A DNA stretch of 64,000 nucleotides from Brachybacterium sp. FME24 (GCF_014897705.1 NZ_JABUXV010000003.1:248001-312000); one strand, 5' to 3'. Counted from the first letter of the stretch, positions 1 through 11,520 are shown. Made by a program: numbers and translations. The notes: a model not told the origin generated them from the letters alone.

Positions 1-48
1 CAGCGGGATGATCGCCCACAGGGGCATGAGGTATTCGAGGCGGATCAT
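1..48 (-). CDS. VWA-family membrane protein, N-terminus only
   Basis: Reading leftwards from an ATG at 48, sixteen codons (MIRLEYLMPLWAIIPL) are open to the window edge. The ATG overlaps the stop of the VWA gene at 45-1067 as ATGA, so the two are probably translationally coupled. A short, hydrophobic, Leu/Trp-rich start directly after a first VWA gene is typical of the second VWA protein in MoxR-DUF58-VWA operons, but only 16 residues are visible, so the family is inferred from context. Confidence 0.55.
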   Translation of the reverse strand, partial: MIRLEYLMPLWAIIPL

Positions 49-1067
49 CGGGCCCTCCAGCCCAGCACCAGGATGCCGATCAGGGAGAGGAACGTCAGGA
101 CGAACCCGACCCCCGGGTGGTCCGTGCGCACGACGGTCGGCTCCGCCCCCATCGACTGTGCCTGGGTCTTCTGGATCTCGTTGATGATCGACGGGATCGC
201 CTCAGGGTCCGAGGACTCGTAGAGCTCTCCGTCCTGGTCCTCGGTGGCGGTCTTCAGCTCCTCGAAGCACCCCGGGCCGCATTCGTACGCCCCGGGATAG
301 AAGGTGTACAGATCGATCTCGCGCGCCGCCACCGCGTCGGTGGCCTCCTGCAGGGTGAAGATTGGCTCGCCGTTGACCTCGTTGTCGGTCGCGAAGATGA
401 TCGAGCGTGAACGGTCCGTCTCCGCCTGGTCGAAGACCTGTCCGCACGAGGCGAGGCCGTCCGGCACCACGGAGGCCTCATCGGGGATGCCGCGGGTGCC
501 CTCGACGAAGTCGACGTACTTGCGCACCTTCTCGTCGGGGTAGTTGCGCGTCCCCAGGCGGTAACCGAACTCGTCGAAGTCGATCGCCTCGGCGCCGGCC
601 TCGAGCTCGCGCTTGATGAGGTCGTAGTCGTTGGTCAGCGGGAACACGGTGCGGCTGGTCGAGTTGAAGATGGTCAGTGCCACGCGCTCCCCCTCGAAGG
701 AGTCGACCATCTCCGCGAAGGTCGACAGGATCTCGGTGTCGTACTCGTACATCGACCCGGAGACGTCCAGGCACAGCACGATGTCACGGGAGGCGAAGTC
801 CGGGGTCTCGATGCGCTCGGTCGCGATCCGCCCCGACAGCACGGAGCCAGCGATCACACCGAAGACGGCGATGCCGACCTGCAGCACCCGGACCACTTTG
901 GCGGCGCGCTGGGCGCGGACGAAGCTCGGGATGCGGTCCAGGTACTGGGAGTTCGCGACCAGCACCGGTGCCTTGCGCATCGCACGGCGGTTCCAGAACG
1001 TGATCGCCCAGACGGCGAGGGCCGCCAGCAGGAGCAGCGCGGTGACCCACCAGAACGTCATGACCAT
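45..1067 (-). CDS. VWA domain membrane protein (BatA-like)
   Basis: Membrane-anchored von Willebrand factor A protein of 340 residues. The N-terminus has a membrane segment (residues about 5-25) and a second short one near 55-75; the VWA domain follows. The metal-dependent adhesion site is visible as DVSGS in the context VLCLDVSGSMYEYD, with later MIDAS elements in NSTSRTVF and FATDNEV. A last hydrophobic helix (VGFVLTFLSLIGILVLG) ends the protein, so the VWA domain is probably held outside the cytoplasm between anchors. It follows the MoxR ATPase, DUF58 and small membrane genes in the same direction, and overlaps its upstream neighbour by 10 bp. Such proteins are thought to act with MoxR in assembling or activating client complexes; the client here is unknown. 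Confidence 0.85.
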   Translation of the reverse strand: MVMTFWWVTALLLLAALAVWAITFWNRRAMRKAPVLVANSQYLDRIPSFVRAQRAAKVVRVLQVGIAVFGVIAGSVLSGRIATERIETPDFASRDIVLCLDVSGSMYEYDTEILSTFAEMVDSFEGERVALTIFNSTSRTVFPLTNDYDLIKRELEAGAEAIDFDEFGYRLGTRNYPDEKVRKYVDFVEGTRGIPDEASVVPDGLASCGQVFDQAETDRSRSIIFATDNEVNGEPIFTLQEATDAVAAREIDLYTFYPGAYECGPGCFEELKTATEDQDGELYESSDPEAIPSIINEIQKTQAQSMGAEPTVVRTDHPGVGFVLTFLSLIGILVLGWRAR

Positions 1068-1570
1068 CGGCGGATCACCTCCCGTGCACGGCGCACGGAG
1101 TCCCGCAGCTCGGCATCCGACGCCATGGCGAAGTCCGGTTCGTAGAGGGCGGAGATGAGCTCGCCGACGGCTCGTGTACGCGGGTCGGCCGTCAGCGTGG
1201 CCATGTCCTGACTGGTCACGTCGTGACCAGTGGTGCGCCGCACGAAGCGGCGCATGACCCCGGTGAGCTCATGGTGTCCCTCGCGTGCTTCGATCTCTCC
1301 CGCCTCGTGGCGGTCGGCGATGTCGTTCACGGCGCGCAGGAATTCGGCCTTGATGTTCTCGACGTCGCTGGGGCGGTCCCGGTAGGCGATGCGCTTCTCG
1401 ATCGCACGGGTGATCTTCAAGGTGCCGAGGATCAGCCCCGTGATCAGCAGGGCGCACAGCACGGCCAGGATCACCCACGCGACGGAGTACTGGGGCGGGT
1501 CGATGATCTCCGGCGGTGCGGGCTCGGTCAGGAAGGGAGCCCCCGCCGCGAGCAGCTCAGGCACGGGCAT
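1058..1570 (-). CDS. small membrane protein of the MoxR/VWA operon (DUF4381-like)
   Basis: A 170-residue protein with one strong membrane helix (VAWVILAVLCALLITGLILG, residues about 30-49) preceded by a short Pro-rich segment, followed by a charged, helical cytoplasmic region. It lies between DUF58 and VWA genes, overlapping both by about 10-14 bp, which is the position taken by DUF4381-type proteins in MoxR operons. The helical tail contains Arg/Glu-rich stretches but no catalytic motif. Assignment to DUF4381 is by position and topology, not by a clear motif. Confidence 0.6.
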   Translation of the reverse strand: MPVPELLAAGAPFLTEPAPPEIIDPPQYSVAWVILAVLCALLITGLILGTLKITRAIEKRIAYRDRPSDVENIKAEFLRAVNDIADRHEAGEIEAREGHHELTGVMRRFVRRTTGHDVTSQDMATLTADPRTRAVGELISALYEPDFAMASDAELRDSVRRAREVIRRWS

Positions 1571-2453
1571 GGCGGTACTCCCTCGACCGCAGCATGGCGA
1601 TCATGTCCTCGACCACGGTGGATTCGCCGCTGGTGATCATGTGGGTCACGTGCAGGCGGTCGAGCATCTCGGTGATGCCCTCGCGGCGCGCCATCCGGTA
1701 CGCCTCGACGTCATGGGCCACACGTTTGGAGGACCGTGCCAACGACGCGATCTCGCGGGGGCGGTTCACATCGACCACGTCGTGGTCCAGATCGGTGCGC
1801 TGCAGCGGATCGGCGTCGGCGATGCGGATCACCATCACGTCGTGTCGTGTGGTCAGACGCCGCAGCAGAGTGAAGTCGTCGACTCCGGGGCCCGCCTCGT
1901 CCGTGATGATCGTCATCAGCGTGGAGCGGGAGGTGACCCGGAACGCGCGTTCGAGCAGCCAGGAGCTGTCCGCGACGGGCGCCGCCGTGGTCGTGGCCTG
2001 CTGGACACTGCGCAGCAGCAGCTCGAGGTGGCCATCGCTCGAGCGCGAAGGGAGCTGGATCGGATGGTTCTCGCCACCCGCGACCAGCCCCACCATGTCG
2101 CCGTTCTTCTGGGCGAGGAAGCAGACCATCCCCGCTGCCAGGATCATCGCATCGCGCTTGGAGGTGCCGTCGGCGGCCGTCGCAGCCATCGCCGAGGAGG
2201 TGTCGGCGACGATCGAGAGGTGGCGCACGCGCTCCTCGTTGAACTGCCGGATCAGCGGCTCTCCGGAGCGCGCGGTCGCCTTCCAGTCGATCTCGGAGAT
2301 CTTGTCCCCGGGCTGGTAGTACTTCAGGTCGTCGAAGTCCTCACCGCTGCCCTTGAACAGCGAACGGCCGCGGCCCTGGATGAGCCCGCGTGCTCGGTTC
2401 GACGTGTGCAGGTCCACCCGGGCTTTGACCCGGGTCAGCAACGAGGTGGCCAT
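1557..2453 (-). CDS. DUF58 domain protein
   Basis: A 298-residue DUF58 protein. The family signature is visible around residues 30-60: an F-K-G-S-G start, then YYQPGDKISEIDWKATARSG and IRQF. The rest resembles a VWA-like fold (SIVADTSSAM and later ITDEAGPG). The ATG at 2453 is preceded by GGGAGAACGCC, a good ribosome binding site. DUF58 proteins almost always lie next to a MoxR ATPase, as here (the moxR stop is 80 bp upstream), and are considered its partners. The biochemical role is not established for the family. Confidence 0.85.
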   Translation of the reverse strand: MATSLLTRVKARVDLHTSNRARGLIQGRGRSLFKGSGEDFDDLKYYQPGDKISEIDWKATARSGEPLIRQFNEERVRHLSIVADTSSAMAATAADGTSKRDAMILAAGMVCFLAQKNGDMVGLVAGGENHPIQLPSRSSDGHLELLLRSVQQATTTAAPVADSSWLLERAFRVTSRSTLMTIITDEAGPGVDDFTLLRRLTTRHDVMVIRIADADPLQRTDLDHDVVDVNRPREIASLARSSKRVAHDVEAYRMARREGITEMLDRLHVTHMITSGESTVVEDMIAMLRSREYRHARA

Positions 2454-2533
2454 GGCGTTCTCCCGCGCTCCGTCCGTGTCGTTCGTGGGATGGGTGTGAT
2501 GGGTGTGGTGAGTGGGGGTCGAACGGGTGCGGG

Positions 2534-3661
2534 TCAGGGCATCGGCACGGCGTGGAACACCGCGTCGATGATCTGCTCGGGCTTGATGCCGCTGGCCAGG
2601 GCGTCGAACGTGAGCACCAGGCGGTGGCGCAGCACGCCGTAGCGCATGGCGCGCACGTCGTCGGGCGTGACGTAGTCGCGTCCCTGGAGGAGGGCGTGGG
2701 CCTGGCCCACGCGCATCAGGGCGAGGGAGCCGCGGGGGCTCGCGCCGACCCGGACGGACTGGGTCAGGTTCGGCACCGGGCGCGGGCCGGAGCCGCGCGT
2801 GGTGAAGACGAGGTCGATGATGTAGCGCTTGACGGCCGGGTCCACGTAGACCGCATCCACCATCTCCTGCAGGAACCGCACATCCTCCAGGGACACGTTG
2901 CCGACGGCCTGGCGGGGGCCCGTGAGGCTGCCCGCCGTCGAACGGTCGAGGATCTCGTGCTCCTCGCCGGGGCGCGGGTACGTGAGGATCTCCTTCATCA
3001 GGAAGCGGTCCATCTGCGCCTCGGGGAGGACGTAGGTGCCCTCCTCCTCGATCGGGTTCTGGGTCGCGAGCACCATGAACGGCTCGGGCAGGCGGTACAC
3101 CTCACCGCCGATGGAGGTCTGACGCTCCTGCATCGCCTCGAGCATCGCGGACTGGGTCTTCGCGCTGGAGCGGTTGACCTCGTCCAGCAGCACGACGTTG
3201 GCGTGCACCGGTCCCAGCTGGGTGGTGAAGGTTCCCGAGCCGTAGTTGAAGATCTGGGTGCCGATGATGTCGTTCGGCATCAGGTCCGGCGTGCACTGGA
3301 TGCGCGCGAAGGAGCCGGTGATCGACGACGCCAGCGCGCTCGCGGCGGTGGTCTTGGCCAGTCCCGGCACGGACTCGAGCAGCACGTGCCCTCCCGCGGC
3401 GAGTGCCGCAACCAGGGTGGTGCGCAGATTCTCCTGCCCGACCACGCGGGACTGGAACACCTGGGTGATCGTCGAGATGATCGAGGCCGTGCGCTCCAGA
3501 CTCGCCGGCGGGATCGCCGAGGACGAGGGGGCGTACTCCCCAGGACGGCGCTGCTGGCCGCCGTGGGCTCCCCCGGGACCCGGCGCCGCGGGCGCGCCCG
3601 GACGACCCTGCCCTGCAGGCTGGCCCTGCGCTACGGGCTGCTGGCTGGGTGGATTGCTCAT
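2534..3661 (-). CDS. MoxR family AAA+ ATPase
   Basis: A 375-residue AAA+ ATPase of the MoxR class, the first gene of the leftward operon with DUF58 and VWA proteins. After a Pro/Gly/Gln-rich disordered start of about 55 residues, the ATPase core shows a Walker A variant (LLESVPGLAKTT), Walker B (VVLLDEVNRS), sensor 1 (VLATQNP followed by IEEEGTY) and a C-terminal lid domain. The reading frame is open much further upstream, but ATG 3661 (MSNPPSQQP) is the last start before conserved sequence and the region beyond is atypical. It is divergent from glgX across 228 bp. MoxR proteins act as ATP-driven chaperones or metal-insertion factors; the client is not known here. Confidence 0.88.
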   Translation of the reverse strand: MSNPPSQQPVAQGQPAGQGRPGAPAAPGPGGAHGGQQRRPGEYAPSSSAIPPASLERTASIISTITQVFQSRVVGQENLRTTLVAALAAGGHVLLESVPGLAKTTAASALASSITGSFARIQCTPDLMPNDIIGTQIFNYGSGTFTTQLGPVHANVVLLDEVNRSSAKTQSAMLEAMQERQTSIGGEVYRLPEPFMVLATQNPIEEEGTYVLPEAQMDRFLMKEILTYPRPGEEHEILDRSTAGSLTGPRQAVGNVSLEDVRFLQEMVDAVYVDPAVKRYIIDLVFTTRGSGPRPVPNLTQSVRVGASPRGSLALMRVGQAHALLQGRDYVTPDDVRAMRYGVLRHRLVLTFDALASGIKPEQIIDAVFHAVPMP

Positions 3662-3889
3662 GCGCTGCGGCTCCCCCGTCGTGCGTTCGACTCGTTCTGC
3701 TCGTGCGAGCTGGACCTTCGCCCCGCTCCGACCTGTTCCCCTGTGATGGCCGGAGGCCGAGGCCGGCCGCGTGACCGTGCGATGCCGATTGCGCTCCCGG
3801 GATACGGGCTGCGGTGGCACCGCGTCGATCCTAACGTCACTCGGGTCCTCGGGTGCGACTCCGCCCCGGCGCGGTGGGAGGATACGCGG

Positions 3890-6169
<2,280 letters not shown>

Positions 6170-6220
6170 GGACCATCACCGCGACCGTCGCAGACACCGA
6201 GGTGTCAGGCAGGAGAGGCC

Positions 6221-8308
6221 ATGTCCGAGACCACTGACCGCAGCGAGATCCCCGCTCCGTCGACTCCGGCCGTGCCGCGCGCCACGCAGTCATCGACCCC
6301 GTTCGCGTCAGGTGTGGGTCGCATCCCGATCATGGAGGTCCAGCCCGTCATCGACGGCGGTCGCTTCCCCGCCTCCTGCGTCGAGGGCGAGACGATCACG
6401 GTCCGGGCGAACGCCTTTCGAGAAGGTCATGACGCGATGGGAGTGCAGGCCGTCCTCGTCGACCCCGAGGGCGCCGAACAACGCCGGCGAATGGACTCCA
6501 CCAACCCGGGTCTCGATCTCTGGGAGACCGTCGTGCGGCCCGATCGCACGGGCCACTGGTCCTTCCGCATCGAGGCCTACTCCGCCCCGTACGAGTCCTG
6601 GGCGCACACGGCCGAGGTGAAGGTCCCTGCCGGGATCGACGTCGATCTGGTCTGCGCCGAGGGCGTGCTCGTCCTGCGGCGGGTGCTCGCCGAGGTCGAG
6701 GCCGGACAGCGACCCGCCTCCGACGGTCCCCTCGTGCAGGCAGCGGTGGAGAGCCTCCGCTCCCCCGGCCTGCCTGCCTCCGCCCGTGTCGCCCCTGCCC
6801 TGGCTGCGGACCTGCGCGGTCTGCTCGCCGAGCGCCCGCTTCGTGAGGGTGTCACCGTCTCCGGGCCGTACCGACTCATCGTGCACCGTCGTCGCGCCCT
6901 GTACGGCTCCTGGTACGAGTTCTTCCCCCGCTCCGAGGGGGCGCACTTCGATCCCGAGCAGGGCTGGGTCTCCGGCACCCTGCACACCGCCGCGAGATCC
7001 CTGGACCGGATCGCGGCGATGGGCTTCGACGTCGCCTACCTGACTCCGATCCACCCCATCGGCTCGACATTCCGCAAGGGCCGCAACAACACCCTGGATC
7101 CCCGTCCCGGAGATCCCGGCTCGCCGTACGCGATCGGGTCGGCCGACGGCGGCCATGACGCTATCCACCCGGAGCTCGGCACCCTGGAGGACTTCGACGC
7201 CTTCGTCGGCCGCGCGCAGGAGCTGGGGCTCGAGGTCGCCCTCGACATCGCCCTGCAGTGCTCCCCCGACCATCCCTGGGTCACCGAGCATCCCGAGTGG
7301 TTCACGGTCCGTGCCGACGGCACCATCGCCTACGCGGAGAACCCGCCGAAGAAGTACCAGGACATCTACCCGCTGAGCTTCGAGACCGACTACGAGGGCC
7401 TGTACGCGGCGATCCGTGACCTGCTCGAGCACTGGGTCGATCATGGAGTGACGCTGTTCCGCGTCGACAACCCCCACACCAAGCCGGTGCGATTCTGGGA
7501 AGAGCTGCTCGCCGAGTTCGATGCGAAGCATCCCGAGGTCATCTTCCTGGCCGAGGCGTTCACCCGGCCCACGATGATGCACACCCTCGGCAAGGTCGGC
7601 TACCACCAGTCGTACACGTACTTCACCTGGCGCGAGAGCGCCGAGGAGCTGCGCGAGTACCTCGAGGAGCTGGTCGAATCGGCGCCGTACATGCGCCCCA
7701 GCTTCTGGCCCACCACCCACGACATCCTCACCCCGTACATGACTTCCGGGGGCCGACGCGCCTTCGTGCTGCGCGCCATCCTGGCGGCGATGCTGGTTCC
7801 CACCTGGGGGATCTACACCGGCTACGAGTTGGTCGAGGACGTGCCCCGACCGGGAGCGCAGGAGCAGATCGACAACGAGAAGTACGAGTTCAAACCGCGC
7901 GACTTCGTCGGTGCCCTCACCTCCGGGGCGAGCCTCGAGCCGCTGCTGACGGATCTCAACCGCATCCGGCGGGAGCATCCGGCGCTGCAGTCGCTGACCA
8001 CGATCCGTTTCCACGAGGCCGAGGACGAGCAGGTGCTGGTCTTCTCCAAGCATCTCGATGCCCGCGCCAGCGGCACCGGCGAGCCGGACACGATCCTGGT
8101 GGTCTCGCTCACGGCGCACGACCGGGACGCCAGGACCGCTGTGCATCTCGACCTCGACGCCCTGGGGCTCGCGGGGAGCACCGCGTTCGAGGTCGAGGAC
8201 CTGCTGACCGGTGAACGGTTCACCTGGGGCGAGGACCCCTACGTCATCCTCACCGCGACCGACAGGCCCGCGCACATCCTGCGGATCATCCACCCCGAGG
8301 AGAGCTGA
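6221..8308 (+). CDS. glgE: alpha-1,4-glucan:maltose-1-phosphate maltosyltransferase GlgE
   Basis: GlgE (695 residues, GH13_3) transfers maltosyl units from alpha-maltose-1-phosphate to the non-reducing end of alpha-1,4-glucan. An N-terminal beta domain and helical insert (residues to about 210) precede the catalytic barrel: FRVDNPHTKP carries the nucleophile D416, and LAEAFTRP carries the acid/base E445. The RVDNPH signature separates GlgE from ordinary amylases. The ATG follows AGGAGAGGCC. It lies between glgX and glgB, with glgB starting 1 bp after its stop. The maltose-1-phosphate suppliers (TreS plus maltokinase, or GlgM) are not in this window. Confidence 0.94.
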   Translation: MSETTDRSEIPAPSTPAVPRATQSSTPFASGVGRIPIMEVQPVIDGGRFPASCVEGETITVRANAFREGHDAMGVQAVLVDPEGAEQRRRMDSTNPGLDLWETVVRPDRTGHWSFRIEAYSAPYESWAHTAEVKVPAGIDVDLVCAEGVLVLRRVLAEVEAGQRPASDGPLVQAAVESLRSPGLPASARVAPALAADLRGLLAERPLREGVTVSGPYRLIVHRRRALYGSWYEFFPRSEGAHFDPEQGWVSGTLHTAARSLDRIAAMGFDVAYLTPIHPIGSTFRKGRNNTLDPRPGDPGSPYAIGSADGGHDAIHPELGTLEDFDAFVGRAQELGLEVALDIALQCSPDHPWVTEHPEWFTVRADGTIAYAENPPKKYQDIYPLSFETDYEGLYAAIRDLLEHWVDHGVTLFRVDNPHTKPVRFWEELLAEFDAKHPEVIFLAEAFTRPTMMHTLGKVGYHQSYTYFTWRESAEELREYLEELVESAPYMRPSFWPTTHDILTPYMTSGGRRAFVLRAILAAMLVPTWGIYTGYELVEDVPRPGAQEQIDNEKYEFKPRDFVGALTSGASLEPLLTDLNRIRREHPALQSLTTIRFHEAEDEQVLVFSKHLDARASGTGEPDTILVVSLTAHDRDARTAVHLDLDALGLAGSTAFEVEDLLTGERFTWGEDPYVILTATDRPAHILRIIHPEES

Positions 8309-8309
8309 C

Positions 8310-10526
8310 ATGGCTGACCTGACCGATCCCGTCCCGGCGAAGGTTCCCGGTTCCGTCATGCCGCTGGGGGTGCACGAGCTCGGTGCGACCGCCACCGGCA
8401 GCTATCACGATCCCCACTCCGTACTCGGAGCTCAGGAGTACGCCGACGGCGTCACCGTACGCACGCTCAAACCCTTCGCTCGCGCCGTCGAGGTGGTCCT
8501 GCCCGACGGCACCATCCACCCGATGGAGCACGAGTACGAAGGGATCTGGGTCCTCGCCCTCGACGTCGCCCACCTCCCCGCCTACCGGGTGCGAGTCACC
8601 TGGTCCAGCGGCGGTGCCCCGGTGGAGCTGGAGGAGCCGTACCGCTTCCTGCCCACCATCGGGGAGCTGGATCTGCACCTGATCCACGAGGGCCGCCACG
8701 AGGAGTTGTGGCGGGCCCTCGGTGCGCACGTGCGCACCCTGGACGAGGTTGACGGCACCGCCTTCACCGTCTGGGCGCCGAATGCGCGCGCCGTGCAGGT
8801 GATCGGCGCCTTCAACGAGTGGGAGGGGCGCGGCCACGCCCTGCGCACCCTGGGCGCCTCCGGCGTGTGGGAGATCTTCGTCCCCGGTATCGGCGACGGC
8901 GAGACCTACAAGTTCCGCATCCTGGGGGCAGACGGCACCTGGAGGGACAAGGCCGATCCCATGGCACGCCTGGCCGAGGTGCCGCCCGCGACCGGTTCGG
9001 TGGTCACCACGAGCACCTTCGAGTGGACCGACGACCATTGGCTCGCGCAGCGCGCCGCACAGGAGGCCGTCTCCTCGCGGATGTCGATCTACGAGCTGCA
9101 CCTGCCCAGCTGGAGGCCCGGCCTGCGCTACACGGACCTGGCCACCGAGCTGGTCGACTACGTCACCGAGCTGGGCTTCACCCACGTGGAGTTCATGCCC
9201 GTCGCGGAGCATCCCTTCGGCGGATCCTGGGGCTACCAGGTCACCGGCTACTACGCACCGACCTCACGCCTGGGCTCCCCCGACGAGCTGCGCCACCTGA
9301 TCGACATGCTCCACTCGGCCGGGATCGGCGTGATCATGGACTGGGTGCCCGCCCACTTCCCCAAGGACGAGTGGGCCCTGGGCCGCTTCGACGGCACGGC
9401 GCTGTACGAGCACGCCGATCCGCGTCGGGGAGAGCACCCGGACTGGGGCACGTACGTCTTCGACACCGGCCGGCACGAGGTGCGCAACTTCCTGGTCGCC
9501 AACGCCTGCTACTGGCTCGAGGAGTTCCACGTCGACGGCCTGCGGGTCGACGCCGTCGCGTCCCTGCTGTACCTCGACTATTCGCGCGAGGAGGGCCAAT
9601 GGGTGCCCAATCGCCACGGTGGCCGCGAGGATCTCGAGAACATCGCCTTCCTCCAGGAGACCACCGCGACCGCGTACAAGCGGGCGCCGGGCATCGTGAT
9701 GATCGCCGAGGAGTCCACCTCGTTCCCCGGGGTCACCCGCAGCACCGAAACCGGTGGGCTCGGGTTCGGATTCAAGTGGAACATGGGTTGGATGCACGAC
9801 ACCCTCGAGTACCTCGGCCAGGATCCGATCAACCGCCAGTACCACCACGGTGAGCTGACCTTCTCGATGGTCTACCAGTACTCCGAGAACTTCGTGCTCC
9901 CGATCAGCCACGACGAGGTCGTGCACGGCAAGGGGTCCCTGCTGCGCAAGGCACCGGGCGATGACTGGCAGCAGGCCGCCTCGCTGCGCGCCTACCTGGC
10001 CCTGCAGTGGACCCACCCCGGCAAGCAGCTGATCTTCATGGGCAGCGAGTTCGCACAGGGCACCGAATGGTCCGAGCAGTCAGGCCTCCCCTGGTGGCTG
10101 CTGGAGTACCCGACCCACCGCGGCACCCAGCAGCTGGTCAAGGACCTCAACGACCTGCAGGCCGAGCTGACCTCGCTCTACGAGCGAGACCAGGAGCCGG
10201 GCGGTTTCGAGTGGTTGATCGGGGACGATGCGGGCCACAACACGATCTGCTTCGTGCGGCGCAACCACGCCGGGGATCCGGTCGTGGTGGTCCTGAACTT
10301 CTCCCCGCAGCCGTGGCTCGAGTACCGGGTGCCGCTGCCCGAGGCCGGGAGCTGGCTCGAAGTGCTGAACTCGGACGCCCCGGACTACGGCGGCAGCGGG
10401 ATCGGAAACCTGGGCCGGGTGCATGCGGAGGCTCTGCCCCTGCACGGCCGCGCCCACTCGGTGCGCCTGACGGTGCCGCCGCTGGGGGCAGTGATCCTCG
10501 TCCCGGAGCGCCTGCGGGACGGCTGA
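8310..10526 (+). CDS. glgB: 1,4-alpha-glucan branching enzyme GlgB
   Basis: Branching enzyme of 738 residues that cuts alpha-1,4 chains and re-joins them as alpha-1,6 branches. It has an N-terminal domain (about 20-110), a CBM48 domain (about 125-210), and the GH13 barrel with RVDAVASLLYLDYSR (nucleophile D414), MIAEESTSFPGV (acid/base E467) and ISHDEVVHGKGS, all diagnostic for GlgB. The ATG at 8310 lies 1 bp after the glgE stop, with GAGGAGAGC as ribosome binding site inside the end of glgE, so translation is probably coupled. It ends the glg operon just before a long perfect hairpin. Confidence 0.95.
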   Translation: MADLTDPVPAKVPGSVMPLGVHELGATATGSYHDPHSVLGAQEYADGVTVRTLKPFARAVEVVLPDGTIHPMEHEYEGIWVLALDVAHLPAYRVRVTWSSGGAPVELEEPYRFLPTIGELDLHLIHEGRHEELWRALGAHVRTLDEVDGTAFTVWAPNARAVQVIGAFNEWEGRGHALRTLGASGVWEIFVPGIGDGETYKFRILGADGTWRDKADPMARLAEVPPATGSVVTTSTFEWTDDHWLAQRAAQEAVSSRMSIYELHLPSWRPGLRYTDLATELVDYVTELGFTHVEFMPVAEHPFGGSWGYQVTGYYAPTSRLGSPDELRHLIDMLHSAGIGVIMDWVPAHFPKDEWALGRFDGTALYEHADPRRGEHPDWGTYVFDTGRHEVRNFLVANACYWLEEFHVDGLRVDAVASLLYLDYSREEGQWVPNRHGGREDLENIAFLQETTATAYKRAPGIVMIAEESTSFPGVTRSTETGGLGFGFKWNMGWMHDTLEYLGQDPINRQYHHGELTFSMVYQYSENFVLPISHDEVVHGKGSLLRKAPGDDWQQAASLRAYLALQWTHPGKQLIFMGSEFAQGTEWSEQSGLPWWLLEYPTHRGTQQLVKDLNDLQAELTSLYERDQEPGGFEWLIGDDAGHNTICFVRRNHAGDPVVVVLNFSPQPWLEYRVPLPEAGSWLEVLNSDAPDYGGSGIGNLGRVHAEALPLHGRAHSVRLTVPPLGAVILVPERLRDG

Positions 10527-10552
10527 ACCGTCTCGCACCGAGACACCCGCGC

Positions 10553-10603
10553 ACGCCGAACGGCGGATCAGAGCAGCTCGTGCTCTGATCCGCCGTTCGG
10601 CGT
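10553..10603. terminator. bidirectional terminator-like hairpin between glgB and YbbN-like gene
   Basis: A perfect 23-bp inverted repeat (10553-10575 and 10581-10603) with a 5-nt GCTCG loop separates two convergent genes. It has no T-run on either side, as is common in GC-rich actinobacteria, and should serve transcripts from both directions. Confidence 0.85.
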
Positions 10604-10626
10604 CCCGGGTCGGGCGTCCGGCGCGG

Positions 10627-11520
10627 TCAATACAGAAGGTTCGCCAACCGCTTGCGGGCCGCGGGGACACGGGGATCGGCAGGCCCGGCCACCTCGAACA
10701 GCTCCAGCAGTCTGGCGCGGAGGGCGTCCTTCGACTCCTGGTCAGCACCGCGCAGGTGATCGAGCAGACGGGTGAGCGCATCGTCGACGTGGCCACCGAG
10801 CATGTCGAGATCGGCCACCAGCAGTTGCGCCCCGAGGTCGGTCGGCTTCTGCGCGGCATCCTGGCGGACCGCTGCCGCGTCGATACCCTGCGTGCGTCGC
10901 ATCAGCGACACCGTGGCGAGGCCCGCCTTGGCCTCGACATCGGCCGGGGTCTCGGACAGCTGCGCCTCGTAGGCGACGACGGCGGCGTCCAGATCTCCGC
11001 GTTCGATCGCCTCGTAGGCTTCGGCGATCAGCGGAGGCATCGGTTCCTCGTCCGGCGCATCCTGCGCGGCCTCGCCGGCACCGGTGGTGTCCAGGCCCTG
11101 CTGCTGGGCGAGCTCGAGCACCTGACTGATGAGGTTGTCGACCTCGGCGTCGGGCAGCACGGACTGCACCACCGGCTGCATCTGGCCGAGGATCAGCAGC
11201 AGCAGGGTGGGCAGCTGCTGGACCCGCAGCGCGGAGGCGACTCGCTGCTGGGTGTCGGCGTCGACGATCGCCAGGCGGATCGCTCCGCCCTGGGCGTCGA
11301 CGGCGCGACGCAGGGAGGCGAGGAACTGCTCCCCCTCGGCGACCCGCGAGCTGGTGACGAGCATCAGGGTCGGGATCTGCTGCGAATCGGCGACCAGCTG
11401 CTCGAGGCCCTGTTCGGTGACGGCCACCTCATGCGCGGAGGGTGTGCCTCCACCAGCGGCCGAGGCGCCGGCGGGCTGCTTCAGCGCGGCGAGGTCGATG
11501 ATGCCGTACGGATCGGTCAC
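10627..11520 (-). CDS. YbbN-like thioredoxin-fold/TPR protein without CXXC
   Basis: A 297-residue protein with an N-terminal thioredoxin-like fold (residues about 40-150, cis-Pro in QQLPTLLLL) and a C-terminal helical TPR-like region (about 180-297). This is the architecture of the co-chaperonin YbbN/CnoX. The active-site cysteine pair is absent: the strand that would carry CXXC reads LVTSSRVAEGEQF, so it cannot act as a dithiol oxidoreductase and more likely binds clients. GTG 11520 is preceded by AAGGAGCTTTCCT. It converges on glgB and starts 88 bp after the lipoprotein gene on the same strand. Confidence 0.8.
   Translation of the reverse strand: MTDPYGIIDLAALKQPAGASAAGGGTPSAHEVAVTEQGLEQLVADSQQIPTLMLVTSSRVAEGEQFLASLRRAVDAQGGAIRLAIVDADTQQRVASALRVQQLPTLLLLILGQMQPVVQSVLPDAEVDNLISQVLELAQQQGLDTTGAGEAAQDAPDEEPMPPLIAEAYEAIERGDLDAAVVAYEAQLSETPADVEAKAGLATVSLMRRTQGIDAAAVRQDAAQKPTDLGAQLLVADLDMLGGHVDDALTRLLDHLRGADQESKDALRARLLELFEVAGPADPRVPAARKRLANLLY

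Noticed and set aside
2552-3889. N-terminal extension of GlgX back to 2552
   Set aside because: It runs antisense through moxR; GTG 3890 has a good ribosome binding site and the normal GlgX length.
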